From NCBI GenBank assembly GCA_035578175.1, contig JAQMRL010000008.1, positions 9,586,883-9,650,882 of the forward strand: 64,000 nucleotides of DNA, written 5' to 3'. The translations under genes and the position numbers were made by a program. Positions within the stretch are counted from its first letter, which is position 1. Every line of letters begins with the position of its first letter. The notes below the pieces were generated by a model. That model was not told the origin of the DNA. It saw only the letters and a program-made list of their open reading frames with translations, and did not search any database. Positions 1 through 11,141 of this stretch are shown piece by piece. The stretch is from Catonia carolina (Eukaryota; Arthropoda; Insecta; Hemiptera; Achilidae).

Positions 1-90
1 TATTGTTAACGTTTTATTGCAACAATAGAAATCATTTTATCTTATCGGATGAAAATGATTCATCCATGTATCTGCTATGGAGTTATAGTA

Positions 91-708
91 TAGTATTGTG
101 CGAATTAATGTGAACAAACAGAAATAATTTGTAAATATGATTTATTTAGGACAAAGATACATTTAGGTACACTTACATGAGATAATTTCCATTAACTAGT
201 ATTTAATAAGTCCCCCTTTTACTTTTATGACTTCCTGGAGTCTTCTTGGCATGGAATCCACAAGTTTTTTGCAATAATTGTTTGTGATGGCTTCATCTCT
301 AAACCAAACCTGAATCACTGCTTCCACCAGTTTTGTTTTTGTCGTACAGTCCAATTTTTGTAGCCTAGCCTTACATATTGCCCACAAATTTTCTATAGGA
401 TTAAGATCAGGTGAATTCCCAGGCCAATCAAGAAGGGTAATATTATTATCTGGCACGGAGCCGAGTCTTGTTGAAAAATTGCGGTCCCTTCGGCCTGTAC
501 TTTATTAAGTTCTATAGCTAAGCGTTGCCCTAGCAATGCTTTGTATTTTTCACTATTCATCATACCTTCAATTGGAATAAGTGTGCCAGTACCTGAGTAT
601 GAAAAACAGCCCCAGAACATTTTTTTGGGGGGGATGTTTGACTGTTTGGTTAACCAACTTATGAAAACTGAAATTTTGTCTCTGTTCACATTAATTCGCA
701 CAATACTG
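91..708 (-). mobile_element. Tc1-like DNA transposon, internally deleted
   Basis: Terminal inverted repeats of about 28 bp begin with (C/T)AGTATTGTGCGAATT and are flanked by TA on both sides (89-90 and 709-710), the standard Tc1/mariner target duplication. Between them the minus strand carries the C-terminal half of a Tc1-type transposase. The N-terminal DNA-binding part is missing, so this is a dead, non-autonomous copy. The element ends at the TIR, and the open frame running past 708 is chance. Confidence 0.85.
196..700 (-). pseudogene. Tc1-like transposase C-terminal fragment, frameshifted
   Basis: Two minus-strand frames make up the remnant. The upstream one (about 700 to 430) contains MFWGCFSYSGTG and FQQDSAP, the latter holding the second catalytic Asp of the DDE/D domain. 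The downstream one (456 to 196) contains NSPDLNPIENLW, the third catalytic block, with Glu as in Tc1. The frames are joined by a frameshift near 440-460. The paired-type helix-turn-helix domain and the first catalytic Asp are absent. The transposase would have cut and joined DNA at TA sites; this copy cannot. Confidence 0.8.
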
Positions 709-710
709 TA

Positions 711-1042
711 CATTTGTTTTAGGAAGAAGCTTGTAAGGGGAGGCCGAGTGGGTAGAGTAGGGATAGTTTCAAGGGGCAAGAGTTGTCTCCTTCTCACTTA
801 ATGATCATTCCCTCTTTTTATAACTGTATAGTACTGTTACAACTACGAGGTGCTTCCCCCACCACTAAACAGAACAGCTCAGCGGCACAGAGCGTTGGAG
901 GGAGAGCTTCTAGCTAGAACAAATGACCTATACATGAGTCTTCTATTGTACACCGAAACTAATGTTTGATTGCATTTGAATTGGTCATTTCAGAAAGCCC
1001 GTTAAGTTAAAATTTTACATATATTTCTTTAGTTGTATTTTA
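711..1042. other. No recognisable gene or repeat
   Basis: About 330 bp of AT-rich sequence. I see no coding signal or repeat shared with other parts of the window, apart from a tail-end AGTTGTATTTTA (1031-1042) that is the target duplication of the following SINE. Confidence 0.5.
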
Positions 1043-1368
1043 AACCCACTGGGTTGGTCTAGAGGTAAAGTCGTTGCCAAAATCAGCTGTTTAACAGCTG
1101 ATTTTTGGAGACGAAAGTTCCTGGTTCAAATCCTAGTAAAGGTAGTTACTTTTATACGGATTTGAATACTAGACAGTGGTTACCGGTGTACTTTGATGGT
1201 TGAGATTTAATTAACCATACTCTCTCAGGAATGGTCGGCCTGGGTCTGTACAAGACTACACCTCATTTACACGTCATACACATCATCCTCATCTCATTGG
1301 GTCATGAGGTTGCTTATTGTTCTAAATTGAACGGATTGCAACGTACACAAATTAGGAATAAAAAAAAA
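1043..1368 (+). mobile_element. SINE-A copy 1, tRNA-derived
   Basis: The head contains a pol III A-box-like GGTCTAGAGGTAAAG and a B-box-like GGTTCAAATCCTAG, so it derives from a tRNA. A conserved body of about 200 bp follows and it ends in an A-rich tail. It is flanked by a 12-bp duplication, AGTT(G/A)TATTTTA, at 1031-1042 and 1369-1380. Seven copies occur in the window. The 74-aa frame inside it is a shadow. Confidence 0.88.
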
Positions 1369-1385
1369 AGTTATATTTTAGGACT

Positions 1386-1995
1386 AACTATACAGGGTGT
1401 CTCACGAGTAACTGACAAACTTCTAAGGTGGTTTCCTCTCATCAATATAATGTAAAAAGTTTATATAAATATGGATCCGGAAACGCTTCGTTACCGAGTT
1501 ACGGCTAGCGAAAGATTTCGCCCTGCATTCAGAACATACGCCTAAATAAAGTCATCCTAGAGGTCTAGGAACCCAATTTTATGAGTAGATTTGATCGTTT
1601 CTTATGTATTTCGACCTGAGAAATTAAATAAAATAAGTTCCAGAACCATATCTTCAGTAGTTTTTGTAATATCCAATGAAAAACGGACAAATCTGTCCAT
1701 AAAAATACGTTTTTTTAGGTTTGAAGAACAATAACATGGGTCGGCCCGTGGTGTTGTGGTCAGCGCAACTGGCTACTATGCCGGGGTCCCGGGTTCGATT
1801 CCCGGTCAGGTCTGGCATTTTTTTCATCTGTAAATCACCACATATCATTACCTACGCACAAGCCCAAGGCTTATGTAGGCATCATCACTCAATAAAAATT
1901 AATAATAATAATTGTGTTAAATGGCTAATAAATGTGTAAATTTATTTAGCAAAACTTGTAGAGATTTTAATTCTGAAGAGAATGATGTAAAATAG
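1386..1995 (+). mobile_element. Degraded relative of the fold-back mariner MITE, split by a SINE
   Basis: It starts GGGTGTCTCACGAGTAACTG and contains GAGTTACGGCTAGCGAAA and CTTATGTATTTCG, closely matching one arm of the 55999-57066 palindrome. SINE-B copy 1 (1738-1895) interrupts it, and the sequence after the SINE again resembles that arm. Only one arm is present, so it is either a half element or the unduplicated ancestor of the fold-back. Confidence 0.6.
1738..1895 (+). mobile_element. SINE-B copy 1, tRNA-derived
   Basis: The head GGCCCGTGGTGTTGTGGTCA is followed by the B box GGTTCGATTCCCGG. The body carries TCATTACCTACGCACAAGCC and the tail is AATAAAAATTAATAATAATAA. Full or partial copies recur at 21953, 26577 and 38820. 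It looks like a tRNA over about 72 nt but lacks a good acceptor stem, so it is a retroposon rather than a tRNA gene. Confidence 0.88.
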
Positions 1996-2211
1996 GCCAA
2001 TAATAAAGAAATACAGTGTTTAAAAAATTTATGTTTAATTAAATCAACACATGCGAAAAATAAGACAGAAAATGCAATATCTTTTTAATTAACGTTCTTC
2101 GTAAACACAAAATATTTTAGCCTAATTGCTGAATCTTTTATTTCAATACCCATACTTTACCAATGATGTTCAAAATGATGTCCTTGGTCATTTTTGTGCT
2201 TGTGCACAAAT

Positions 2212-2326
2212 TATGTTTATTGAGGTTAGTTTTTTGTTTGTTTCTAATTTTTTATTACTAATGTTAGGTTATATTGTTGATTACTTGTATTGGCAAAAGA
2301 AAGTCGTGTGAGTGTTTCAGACTAGA
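2212..2326 (+). mobile_element. HINE-1 3' terminal fragment
   Basis: This matches the 3' end of the HINE-1 family: GAGGTTAGTTTTTTG, subterminal GGCAAAAGAAAG, then the stem-loop GTGTGAGTGTTTCAGAC and the terminal CTAGA before a T run. Confidence 0.7.
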
Positions 2327-2461
2327 TTTTTATTTTAACAAATGATTAACCATCATAAAATGTTTAATTTTATGTTTATTTTATACAATTTAGCGCGTTT
2401 AATGAAACCACGTGTAGCCTTTCTGATACCATCTCGGTTGTTCTTAAGTAGTTTAAAATTT

Positions 2462-3190
2462 GGTTATTTACTAACCTCAAAAAACATAATCTTATTTTAA
2501 TCATGAGTGAAAGACGTAAAGTGAAAATCAACTTCAGTTAAACTTAAAAATACGGAAAATCACTTTCACGCTAAACTAGGCTCTGAAGCGAAAAATGCTC
2601 TAAATGAAAGTTGTAGATCTTTAAAGTTTCTTATAAATTCGATTATACTTTTTTGTCGTAAAATCAGATTTTTTGTCGTAACTAAGGCTCAAATCTTTAA
2701 AAAGGCGAATTTTTTACACGATTTCGTGAGACAAAAACAGAAAATCACCAACTACCGCTAAACTAAGCGTTATACAAAAAAAATGTTAAAAATAAAAGTT
2801 GTACGATTTTAAATTCTCTACAAATGTTATTTTGCGCTGCTTACTAAATCCGCAGTCTTAAAAAACAAATTTTTTACGAGAAAGCAGTCTTTCCAAGAAT
2901 ATCAGCAGACATGGCGCCTACCCTGTCATGTATAGGCCTAGTATAAAAAACATAGTAGGGCCTAAATAAGGCGATTTTTACAAAAATCGTAGGAGCCGTT
3001 TTTTAGAAAATCACAAAAAGTGAAAAATGACACGAATAAACTACTACTTCCGGTTGACCGATTTTGATGAAAATGTTCGTGTTAGGTCCTCTAGTGGTAG
3101 TATCTAACTTAAGTTTCAAGTTTTAAGTTCGTATGATGTTCAGTTCTTGAGATATTCTTTTCACACACACACATACACAAAACAACCTTT
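2462..3190 (-). mobile_element. HINE-1 copy, truncated at both ends
   Basis: Long diverged similarity to HINE-1 in minus orientation: CATGAGTGAAAGACG, ACTACTTCCGGTTGACCGAT and GATATTCTTTTCACACAC. It lacks the 3' stem-loop and the 5' terminal part after the CA tract. It is more diverged than most copies, so probably old. Confidence 0.75.
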
Positions 3191-3408
3191 GATAGTGTTT
3201 AACACCATATTTTTATCGTTTAGGGGCACAAAACTTAAATATCAGTTGAGAAAATAAAAACAATACATAAATAAATATATTTTAATACTCGCGGAAGATA
3301 TAGTAATAAAATTTTATAAATGTCATTTCAGAAAGCCCATAAGTCAAAAAACTAACTTTTGGAAAAATTAAAAAACTTGTAATTTACTACGTTTTACAAT
3401 GTTAAAAA

Positions 3409-4326
3409 TCTGGTGTGAAACACTCACTCAACTTTCTCTTGCCAATCCAAATAATTAACAATAATCCTAACATAGTAATAAAACATTACAAATAAACAAA
3501 AAACTAACCTCAGTAACATAACCTAATTTTAATCATATATGAAAGACGCAAAATTAAAATCAACCTCAGTTTGGCTTAAAAATACGGAAAATCGCTCTTT
3601 CACACTAAACTAGGCACTGTAAAAAAAAATTCTCTAAAAAAAGTTGTAGATCTTTTAATTTCCTATAAATTTTATTACATAGCCTACATTTTTGTCGTAA
3701 AATACATACTAAGACCGAAATCTTAAAAAAAAATGGATTTTTCACAATTTTTCGTGAGAAAAAAAACAGAAAATTGCTAATAACCGCTAAACTAACGTTA
3801 TAAAAAAAATGTTTGAAATAAAAGTTTTAGAATTTTAAATTCTCTACAACTTTAATTGTATACATTTTTGCGGTAAAATGCATAATGAAGCCGCAATCTT
3901 TAAAAATTAATTTTTTTCCGTGAAAACAGCCTGACCAAGAATTTCAGCAAACATGGCGCCTACCCTATATTGTAGAGCATAAAAAGTTTAGTAAACCAGG
4001 CGATTTTTAAAAAAATCGTAGGACCAGTTTTTGAGAAAATCGCAAAAAAGTTAAAATTTACTACTTCCGGTTGACCGATTTTGATGAAAATGTTTGTGTC
4101 AGGTCCGGTAGTGGTATGTAACTTAAGTTTCAAATTTCAAGTTTGTACGATGTTCCGTTCTTGAGATATTTTGTATAGCCTACACAGACACACACACACA
4201 CACACAAACCAATCGCTAAAAACATGTTTTTTGGGTTCAGGGGGTCTGAAAACGTGTAGATCACGTGAAAAATCGACATGAAAACAATACTTTCCTTCTT
4301 ATATATTGATATAGGCAAGAGAGAGT
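3409..4326 (-). mobile_element. HINE-1 copy, near full length
   Basis: It runs from TCTGGTGTGAAACACTCACT to GGCAAGAGAGAGT, with an internal (CA)n tract near 4188-4205. An A run lies immediately outside one end. It shows the family layout: stem-loop, inverted subterminal CTTTCTCTTGCC, several short internal hairpins, and no real ORF. Confidence 0.85.
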
Positions 4327-4929
4327 AATATATGAATAGTTTTGGTGTAGTAGTCAACCTGTAAAAGACACTCAACAAGTGAAATAATTTTAATATAAAC
4401 ATTGGATTAAAAATGGCGGATATTTTAAAAGTAGGATAATTACTGACGTTCTCTAACAATATTTATTTAGTTGTGTATAGAACTACAGTAAGCCTACACG
4501 TACGTCACGTAAAATAACTTGTTTTATAAAACCGACCTTCAGTTGTTCGGCCAGTGCAGTCTTGTATTGCAAGCAACGCGTATTGCTATTCAGTCTTGGT
4601 TTATCAACGATTGAGCTTAAAACAATATTGTTAGTTAATGTTCGTTTATACATTACTGTAGAATATTCTAGACATTATCTTTCCACGAGTGATTATCTTA
4701 CTTAAAACTGTGATTTTTATAACTTTCTTTTGAAGATTTTTTATAAAAATCTTCCTGTAATTTAATATATTCTATTTTGTATTTATATATTTCGTTTTTA
4801 TAAACTTGTGTCAATTTAAATACCGGTATTTTTAATTAAGAATGCTATTATCTTGTTTCAATTTTTTGGGATTAATTAAAAATTACCACCGACTTAACTT
4901 GTAAGTAATTTCAGTTATTATTTTTGTAA
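4327..4929. other. AT-rich stretch, nothing identified
   Basis: About 600 bp without a recognisable gene, terminal repeat or B box. Similarity to the LINE-Q region begins near 4930. Confidence 0.45.
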
Positions 4930-5640
4930 TATTCTTTAATTTTTTCTCATTTAAGGTTAATTTTAAACCATGTGAGATGATTTTTGAAGTTTCTGGTAGC
5001 TTTGTTTGTAGTCTATATTTTCAGTATTTTTTCAGTGTAGAAGAAAGGAGAATATTTTTTCTTTCCATCCGGTGTTCTGTTTTAGCTCTTCATGGAAGCA
5101 CTTAAAGTTCGTAATTAGTTGTCTGAATTTGATTCTGTTTATTAAATTTTCTCAATTTATTTCGGTTTTCTCAATATCGTTTGTGATTTTTTTTAAACCA
5201 TCTATCCGACACCTTACGTTTTTTGTTTAATATCTTAAAAATTTGTTTTGTCAACCGGTTGTCATCCATTGTACACCGGTGTCTGTTAAATTTTATTTAG
5301 TCTCATGGTATCATCTTTTCCATTTATCGTTAATTTTCCTTGTACAGTTCTTCTCGACCTCGTGTCCGATATTATTGTCATCTACTATCTTCGGACCCAT
5401 TATCTTGTTTTTGGTTTAACGTCCGACCGTTCTGCAATTACTGCTAATGCAGACGGTGAAGGATGAAATGATTTTTTTGTAACGTATGAAAATATGCCGT
5501 GCCTGAATGGGATTCGAACCCAAGACCCATTATCTTACGGAAGATCATTCTCTCAAGTTTGTCTGCTTTTCTTAAACCAGCCTTCACAGTTCTATGGTAC
5601 TCACTTGCGTTAAGACATACAGGTTTTATCATAAAATTAA
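4930..5640 (-). mobile_element. LINE-Q fragment a (non-LTR retrotransposon 3' part)
   Basis: The minus strand at 5640-5537 encodes LNASEYHRTVKAGLRKADKL, then ERMIFRKIMG, resembling the segment after the RT catalytic core in insect LINEs (VLPxxLYASE ... KLERKILRKI). The remainder to 4930 matches 57190-58005, which fixes it as a repeat. SINE-D copy 1 (5407-5523) interrupts it. The assignment to LINEs is moderate and the frames are broken. Confidence 0.6.
5407..5523 (-). mobile_element. SINE-D copy 1, 5'-truncated
   Basis: In minus orientation it has the B box GGGTTCGAATCCCA and the tail CACCGTCTGCATTAGCAG. It is flanked by a 13-bp direct repeat, GACCCATTATCTT, at 5394-5406 and 5524-5536, a clear target duplication inside LINE-Q. 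The A-box half is missing. Confidence 0.82.
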
Positions 5641-5819
5641 AATGTCTAATATTTATTTTATTATATTTTCTAATTCTTTAATTAATAATAAATTGTAGAT
5701 GTAAAATTACTATCTGAAGTATGTAGCGAGATATTTTAAACTTATTAATTCACCAAGAACAAATAAAAAACTCAACTTAACTGACCGGTAACCAGCTACC
5801 GACAAACATATTTTTTTAT

Positions 5820-6171
5820 TCTTTCTCTTTAAACTTTTTATTATTATTTTTATTCCTAATGTGTGTACGTTGCAATATGTTCAGTTTAGAACAGTAAGCA
5901 ACCCCTTGACCCAATGAAATGAGGATGATATGTATGATGTGTAAATGAGGTGTAGTCTTGTATAGACTCAGGTTGACCATTCCTGAGAGTGTTTGGTTAA
6001 TTGAAACCCAACCATCAAAGTACACCGGTAACCATTGTCTAGTATTCAAATCCGTATAAACGTAACTACCTTTACTAGGATTTCAACAAGGAACCTTCGT
6101 CAACAAAAATCAGCTGTTAAACAGCTGACTAGCGACGACGACGTTACCCCTAGACCAACCCGGTGGGTTTA
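5820..6171 (-). mobile_element. SINE-A copy 2
   Basis: Minus-strand SINE-A: a poly(T)-rich tail at the left, the body, a B box in GGATTTCAACAAGGAACC (mutated) and the head ending CCCGGTGGGTT at the right. Extra copies of the SINE head follow immediately (6160-6229). Confidence 0.82.
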
Positions 6172-6229
6172 AACCCACCAGATTGGTCTAGCAAGTTTAA
6201 CCTGGTGGGTTTAAACCCACCAGGTTAAA
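6160..6229. repeat. Duplicated SINE-A heads forming a perfect palindrome
   Basis: The SINE-A start (GGTGGGTTTAAACCCACC) occurs twice, at 6162-6179 and 6203-6222. The second is the core of a perfect 34-bp palindrome at 6196-6229. Between them lies a second A-box-like GATTGGTCTAGCAAG. Confidence 0.75.
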
Positions 6230-6395
6230 ATTTTGTTATAAAATATTTTTTAATGTATTTAACATAAATGTTAAATTTAAATTTTGAATAACAATGTGTA
6301 TTAAATTTTATAAAAATTACTACAGTAGAGTACCGATTTTCCGTGGATCGTTTAACCGGGGTTTGGATTAACCGTGCGATCACTAGAAATTTTTT

Positions 6396-6551
6396 TTTTT
6401 TTGGTTTAACGTCCGACTGTTTTGCTAATTGCTGCTAATGCAGACGGTGAAGGATGAAATGAATTGTTTGTAACGTATGAAAAAATGCCATGCCCGAGTG
6501 GGATTCGAACCCAAGACCGCGTGATGAGAGGCGAGCACGTTACCAGCTCCT
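6396..6551 (-). mobile_element. SINE-D copy 2, tRNA-derived
   Basis: On the minus strand the head has TGGTAACGTGCTC (A box), the B box GGGTTCGAATCCCAC, and then the tail CACCGTCTGCATTAGCAGC. It ends in an A run (T run on +). It sits inside the pogo-like element. The same tail is found on the chimeric SINE at 26577. Confidence 0.82.
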
Positions 6552-6725
6552 AAAATAAGTTGCAAAGAAGCTTTAACCGGTGCCGAAACATTACTAACTT
6601 TCATGGAAAATCAGGATGACACAGATTACGTGGACATTTTACATATTCGTGGTTATATAAGAAAAATAAAAGAAAAAATATTGCGGCATAAAATGAAACA
6701 AAGTAAAATAACAGATTTTTTGTGA
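6552..6725 (+). pseudogene. pogo-like transposase C-terminal fragment
   Basis: A 57-codon open frame ends at TGA 6723-6725. It contains ETLLTFMENQ followed by a basic helix and ends KQSKITDFL. The ending K(Q)xxIxDF(F/L) before the stop is the signature of pogo/Tigger transposases. The upstream catalytic domain is gone; SINE-D sits exactly where the frame is lost. No start codon is claimed. Confidence 0.78.
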
Positions 6726-6986
6726 TTTTTTTTGGTACGTAGTTTAAGGTAAGACTTATATAAATTTATGTAGTAAATATTTTTATTTCAATACAATTTG
6801 TTTATTTATTTCCGATATCCGATAGTATTAACATGTATTAATCAGTAGAATAAAACATACGCGTAACTGGTGGTTTTGTTTATGACGTAAGTGGTCTCGA
6901 CCGAATTGGGTTGTTTTATCCGTGTTTTCCGGTTATCCGGTATAGTTATCCCTCCAATTACCACGGATAATCGGTATTATACTGTA

Positions 6987-7734
6987 TAACTTTTTTATTT
7001 TTGAAAATTTTTTAAATTATTTTTATACTAGAATAAATGACATGTTTTAAAACAATTTAACTTCGAAACTGGCTGCTATAAGTAGGTAGGCCTATTTATA
7101 TTTTTAAATGCATAAAGATTTTCAAATTCCCACGGGACTGATTCCTGTTAGTTTTTCAAAATATAATTCATCACCTGGCGTTATGTTTTCCAAATTTCCG
7201 GTTAATCCAGAAAATACGAAGTTAAAGTTTTTTTTATTACACGGTTTTTTTTAAACTTACTAAACAGATGCCTTGCTTAATCGATTTGTAGTCTCCAAGA
7301 AGAATATTTGGTACGGTCTTACGGATGTTTTTCTTAGTTTTCGATAAAAATATGTCATTCTGTATAGTCTGCAAATCGTCCTTTTTTGGCAGATTCTTTT
7401 GGGGATTTAACGATTCTATAGTTTGTTAGGCGTAGAAAACGGATATGTTACCGAGAACGTGCCTCGGTCCTTACCGTAAAAAATTTCGATCCGAAAATTT
7501 CAAATCGCCTTATTAATTTGGGGGTACTCTGAATTGGTTCGGCTACCTGTTTTCAGAATCTGCAACAATAATTAATTACAAAGTAAAATTATTTTTTCGT
7601 TTTCTAACATTTAATTTGTCTTATTTACTTTTTCCTACGTTGTGTTTGGAACCTTTATTAACATGTAACTTTATTTGGATTTATTTTGGGTTCATTGTTT
7701 ATGTCGTTTTATTTTCTATATTGTTTATATTCAT
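6987..7734. other. No gene or repeat recognised
   Basis: About 750 bp, AT-rich. A short TTTCCGGTTAATCCAGAAAA near 7193 recalls the subterminal part of pogo-like elements, but no partner end was found. Confidence 0.4.
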
Positions 7735-8560
7735 ACCCACCGGGTTGGTCTACACGGAGGCCTATAGGATCAAAACGACAAATCTCCATTTAGGGTAATT
7801 TTTGGCAAACTGCAAAAAACTGTACCTATAAGAAAACTGATTTGTTTAATTTCAACAATGCATTATATTTTTGTTGTACCAATTTTAGAAATGTAATTAC
7901 AAAGTTTTAGCTTGTTTACTTTTCTAGTATTTTTTTCTTTTTCTTCGAGATTGTTTGTTCTGATACTCACGACTGGACATATGTCGTTCGACACATGTTT
8001 AACCTCAAAAACTAAGAAACTAGTAGACATGACTGCTGCTCTCTGATTGGTCACTTTGGAGATTGGCAATTACGATTCCAGCTTTATGATGGAGATTGGT
8101 TGTTTTGATTCAAACTGTACTTTTACATATGTGAAAACACAGTTTTAAAGGCTATTTTGATCTAATTTGATTTTACCACCAAAAAGAACACAAAAGTTTC
8201 TTCCATATGGCACTGCTACCTCAATTTCGCCCAAAAGTGGAGATTGGTCGTTTTGATCCTATAGGTCTCTGGTAAAGTCGTCACCGCGAATCAGCTGTTT
8301 AACAGCTGATTTTCGGAAACTAGGTTCCTGGTTCAAATCCTAGTAAATTATAGTTATTTTTATACTGATTTGAATACTAGAGAGTGGTTACCGGTGTATT
8401 TTAACTATTAGGGTTCAATCAAACATACTCTCTCAGGAATGGTCGGCCTGGGTACAAGAATTCACCTCATTTACACGTCATACACATCATCCTCATGCCA
8501 TGGGTTGCTTTTTGATTTGAATTGAACAGATTTCAACGTACATGCATTAGGGATTAAAAA
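7735..8560 (+). mobile_element. SINE-A copy 3, split by a MITE
   Basis: The first ~20 bp of SINE-A (CCCACCGGGTTGGTCTA, from 7736) are separated from the rest (8266-8560, starting at GGTAAAGTCG and continuing through the B box GGTTCAAATCCTAG) by a 505-bp inverted-repeat element. The two halves join to a normal SINE-A sequence. Confidence 0.8.
7761..8265. mobile_element. MITE with 33-bp terminal inverted repeats
   Basis: The ends read CCTATAGGATCAAAACGAC and continue (A/C)AATCTCCA(T/C)TTT, inverted at the other end. The motif TGGAGATTGG(T/C) is repeated internally. No coding sequence. It lies inside SINE-A copy 3. The target duplication, and therefore the superfamily, cannot be settled by eye. 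Confidence 0.75.
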
Positions 8561-8857
8561 AGAGTTATATTAATTTCTTAATTTGTTTCTACCCGCCAGT
8601 TGGGCACTGACTTGCGTCCTTTTGACTACATGTAATAGTCGTGAATATTTTTTATGAATTATTGTCATTCTGTGTCCAAATTTATAAAATTGTTTAACTA
8701 CGTACAAAGGTCCAACCAACCATCTGACATTTTCAACTCCAAACATATGCAACCCAAAACTTACTCCGTCCACTCTGATGCTAGTAATATTTCTATTTTA
8801 ATCTATTGGTTTTTATGTAATAATAATAGCTAATAATATTAATTCATTTCCAAAAAA

Positions 8858-9613
8858 GCTGGTGTGAAACACTCACACAACTTTCTCTTGCCAGTGCAAA
8901 TAATTAACAATAAACCTAACATTAGTAATAAAACATAAGAAATAAACAAAAAACTAACCACGTTAAACATAACCTAATTTTAATCATGAGTGAAAGACGC
9001 AAAATGAAAATCAACCTCAGTTTGGCTTAAAAATACAGAAAATCACTCTTTCCCTCTAAACTAGGCTCTGTAGAGAAAAATGCTTTAAATAAAAGTTGTA
9101 GATCTTTTAATTTTCTATAAATTAAATTATATACACTTTTGTCGTAAAATGCATACTAAGGCCGAAATCTTAAAAAAATCAATTTTTCACACATTTTCGT
9201 GAGAAAAAAACAGAAAATTGCAAATTACCGCTTAACTAAGCGTTATACAAAAAATTGTTTGAAATAAAAGTTGTAGAATTTTACATTCTCTACAACTTTT
9301 ATTATATAACGTTTTGCGCTAAAATGCATATTAAAGCCGCAATCTTAAAAAGAAAAGGTTTTTGCGAAAAACAGCCTCACGCAGAATTTCAGCACACATG
9401 GCGCCTACCCTTTATTGTAGAGCATAAAAAATGTAGTAAAGCAGGCGATTTTAAAAAAAATCGTAGGACTAGTTTTTGAGAAAATCGCAAAAAAGTGAAA
9501 AATTACACGAATAAACTACCACTTCCGGTTGACCGATTTTGATGAAAATGTTTGATGAAAACTTAAGTTTTAGATTTCAAGCTCGTACGACGTTCCGTTC
9601 TTGAGATATTTTG

Positions 9614-9656
<43 letters not shown>

Positions 9657-9787
9657 CAATCGCTAAAAACATGTTTTTTGGGTTCTGGGGGTCTGAAAAC
9701 GTATAGATCCGGTGAAAACTCGATTTCTTAAAATCGACATGAAAACAATACTTTCCTTCCTATATATTCATATAGGCAAGAGAAAGT
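8858..9787 (-). mobile_element. HINE-1 copy with long flanking direct repeats
   Basis: Runs from GCTGGTGTGAAACACTCACA to GGCAAGAGAAAGT with (CA)n at 9616-9653. About 36 bp on the left (8821-8857) are repeated on the right (9788-9824), which is longer than an ordinary target duplication. Confidence 0.85.
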
Positions 9788-9824
9788 AATAATAACTAAT
9801 AATATTAATTCATTTTCAAAAAAA

Positions 9825-10179
9825 CGTTTTATTCATGGAAAATCCCTTTCACGAGACGACGCGTCTCATGGTTGGTGGCAATTTTTAAAACCGCTTCCCT
9901 TTAGACTTGTGGCAAAAACCAATAGTGATTTCTGTATCTACTCTCAAAGAGGAATCGAATGACACTATTTTTCTTTCCAAATTAAGACTTTGATTTCTTT
10001 ACTTCCGGTTTTGGGTCACTTTCTGTCGAAACCGGAACCTCAAACCCAATCCATGCTCACTACCTTTTTGTATGGATTACAAATCCGAAAACCGTTTGTT
10101 GTTAATCTCTTGTAGTTTCTGACATCTAGGTGTGACGGACGGACGTATAAAGAAAAATTGTAGATGATAATTTAAAAAA
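9825..10179. other. No gene or repeat recognised
   Basis: About 355 bp between two HINE-1 copies. It contains GGAAAATCCCTTTCACGAGA and TGTGACGGACGGACG but no coding signal I trust. Confidence 0.4.
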
Positions 10180-11141
10180 TCTGGTGTGAAACACTCACAC
10201 AACTTTCTCTTGCCAGTGCAAATAATTAACAATAAACCTATCATTAGTAATAAAACATAAGAAATAAACAAAAAACTAACCTCAACAAACATAACCTAAT
10301 TTTAATCATGAGTGAAAGACACAAAATGAAAATCAACCTCAGTTTGGCTTAGAAATACGGAAAATCACTCTTTCTCTCTAAACTAGGCTCTGTAGAGAAA
10401 AATGCTTTAAATAAAAGTTGTAGATCTTTTAATTTTCTATAAATTTAATTATATACACTTTTGTCGTAAAATGCATACTAAGGCCGAAATGTTAAAAAAA
10501 TCGATTTTTCTCACGTTTTCGTGAGAAAAAAAAAACAGAAAATCGCAAATTACCGCTAAACTAAGCGTTATACGAAAAAATGTTTGAAATAAAAGTTGTA
10601 GGTTTTTAAATTCTCTACAACTTTTATTATATAAGTTTTTGCGCTAAAATTTATATTAAAGCCGTAATCTTAAAAAAACAACGTTTTTACGTGATAACAG
10701 CCTCACCGAGAATTTCAGCAAACATGGCGCCTACCCTATCTTGTAGAGAATAAAAAATTGAGTAAAATAGGCGATTTTAAAAAAAATCGTAGGACCAGTT
10801 TTTGAGAAAATCGCAAAAAACTGAAAAATTATACGAATAAACTACTACTTCCGGTTGACCGATTTTGATGAAAATGTTCGTGTCGCGTCCGGTAGTGGTA
10901 TGTAACTTAAGTTTCAAGTTTCAAGTTCGTACGATGTTCCGTTCTTGAGATATTCTGTTCACACACACACACAGACACACACACACACACACAGAGACAC
11001 ACACACAGACCAATCGCTAAAAACATGTTTTTTGGGTTCAGGGGGTCTGAAAACGTATAGATCCGGTGAAAACTCGATTTCGAAAAATCGACATGAAAAC
11101 AATACTTTCCTTCCTATATATTCTTATAGGCAAGAGAAAGT
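10180..11141 (-). mobile_element. HINE-1 copy, full length
   Basis: Complete from TCTGGTGTGAAACACTCACA to GGCAAGAGAAAGT, with A runs outside both ends and a CA tract near 10960-11008. It is close to the family consensus. The frame at 10945-11169 is the usual shadow over the CA tract. Confidence 0.9.

Larger units (their letters stand above)
6323..6984 (+). mobile_element. pogo/Tigger-like transposon, deleted
   Basis: TIRs begin CAGTA(G/T)A(G/A)TACCGATT at both ends, with TA flanks at 6321-6322 and 6985-6986. It carries a transposase C-terminus (6552-6725) and is interrupted by SINE-D copy 2. Most of the transposase is missing. Confidence 0.82.

Noticed and set aside
1738..1820. Possible functional tRNA genes (also 22027, 26580, 38825, 40930, 11880, 48080)
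   Set aside because: A and B boxes are good, but no proper acceptor stem pairs, and each is followed by a shared SINE body and A-rich tail.
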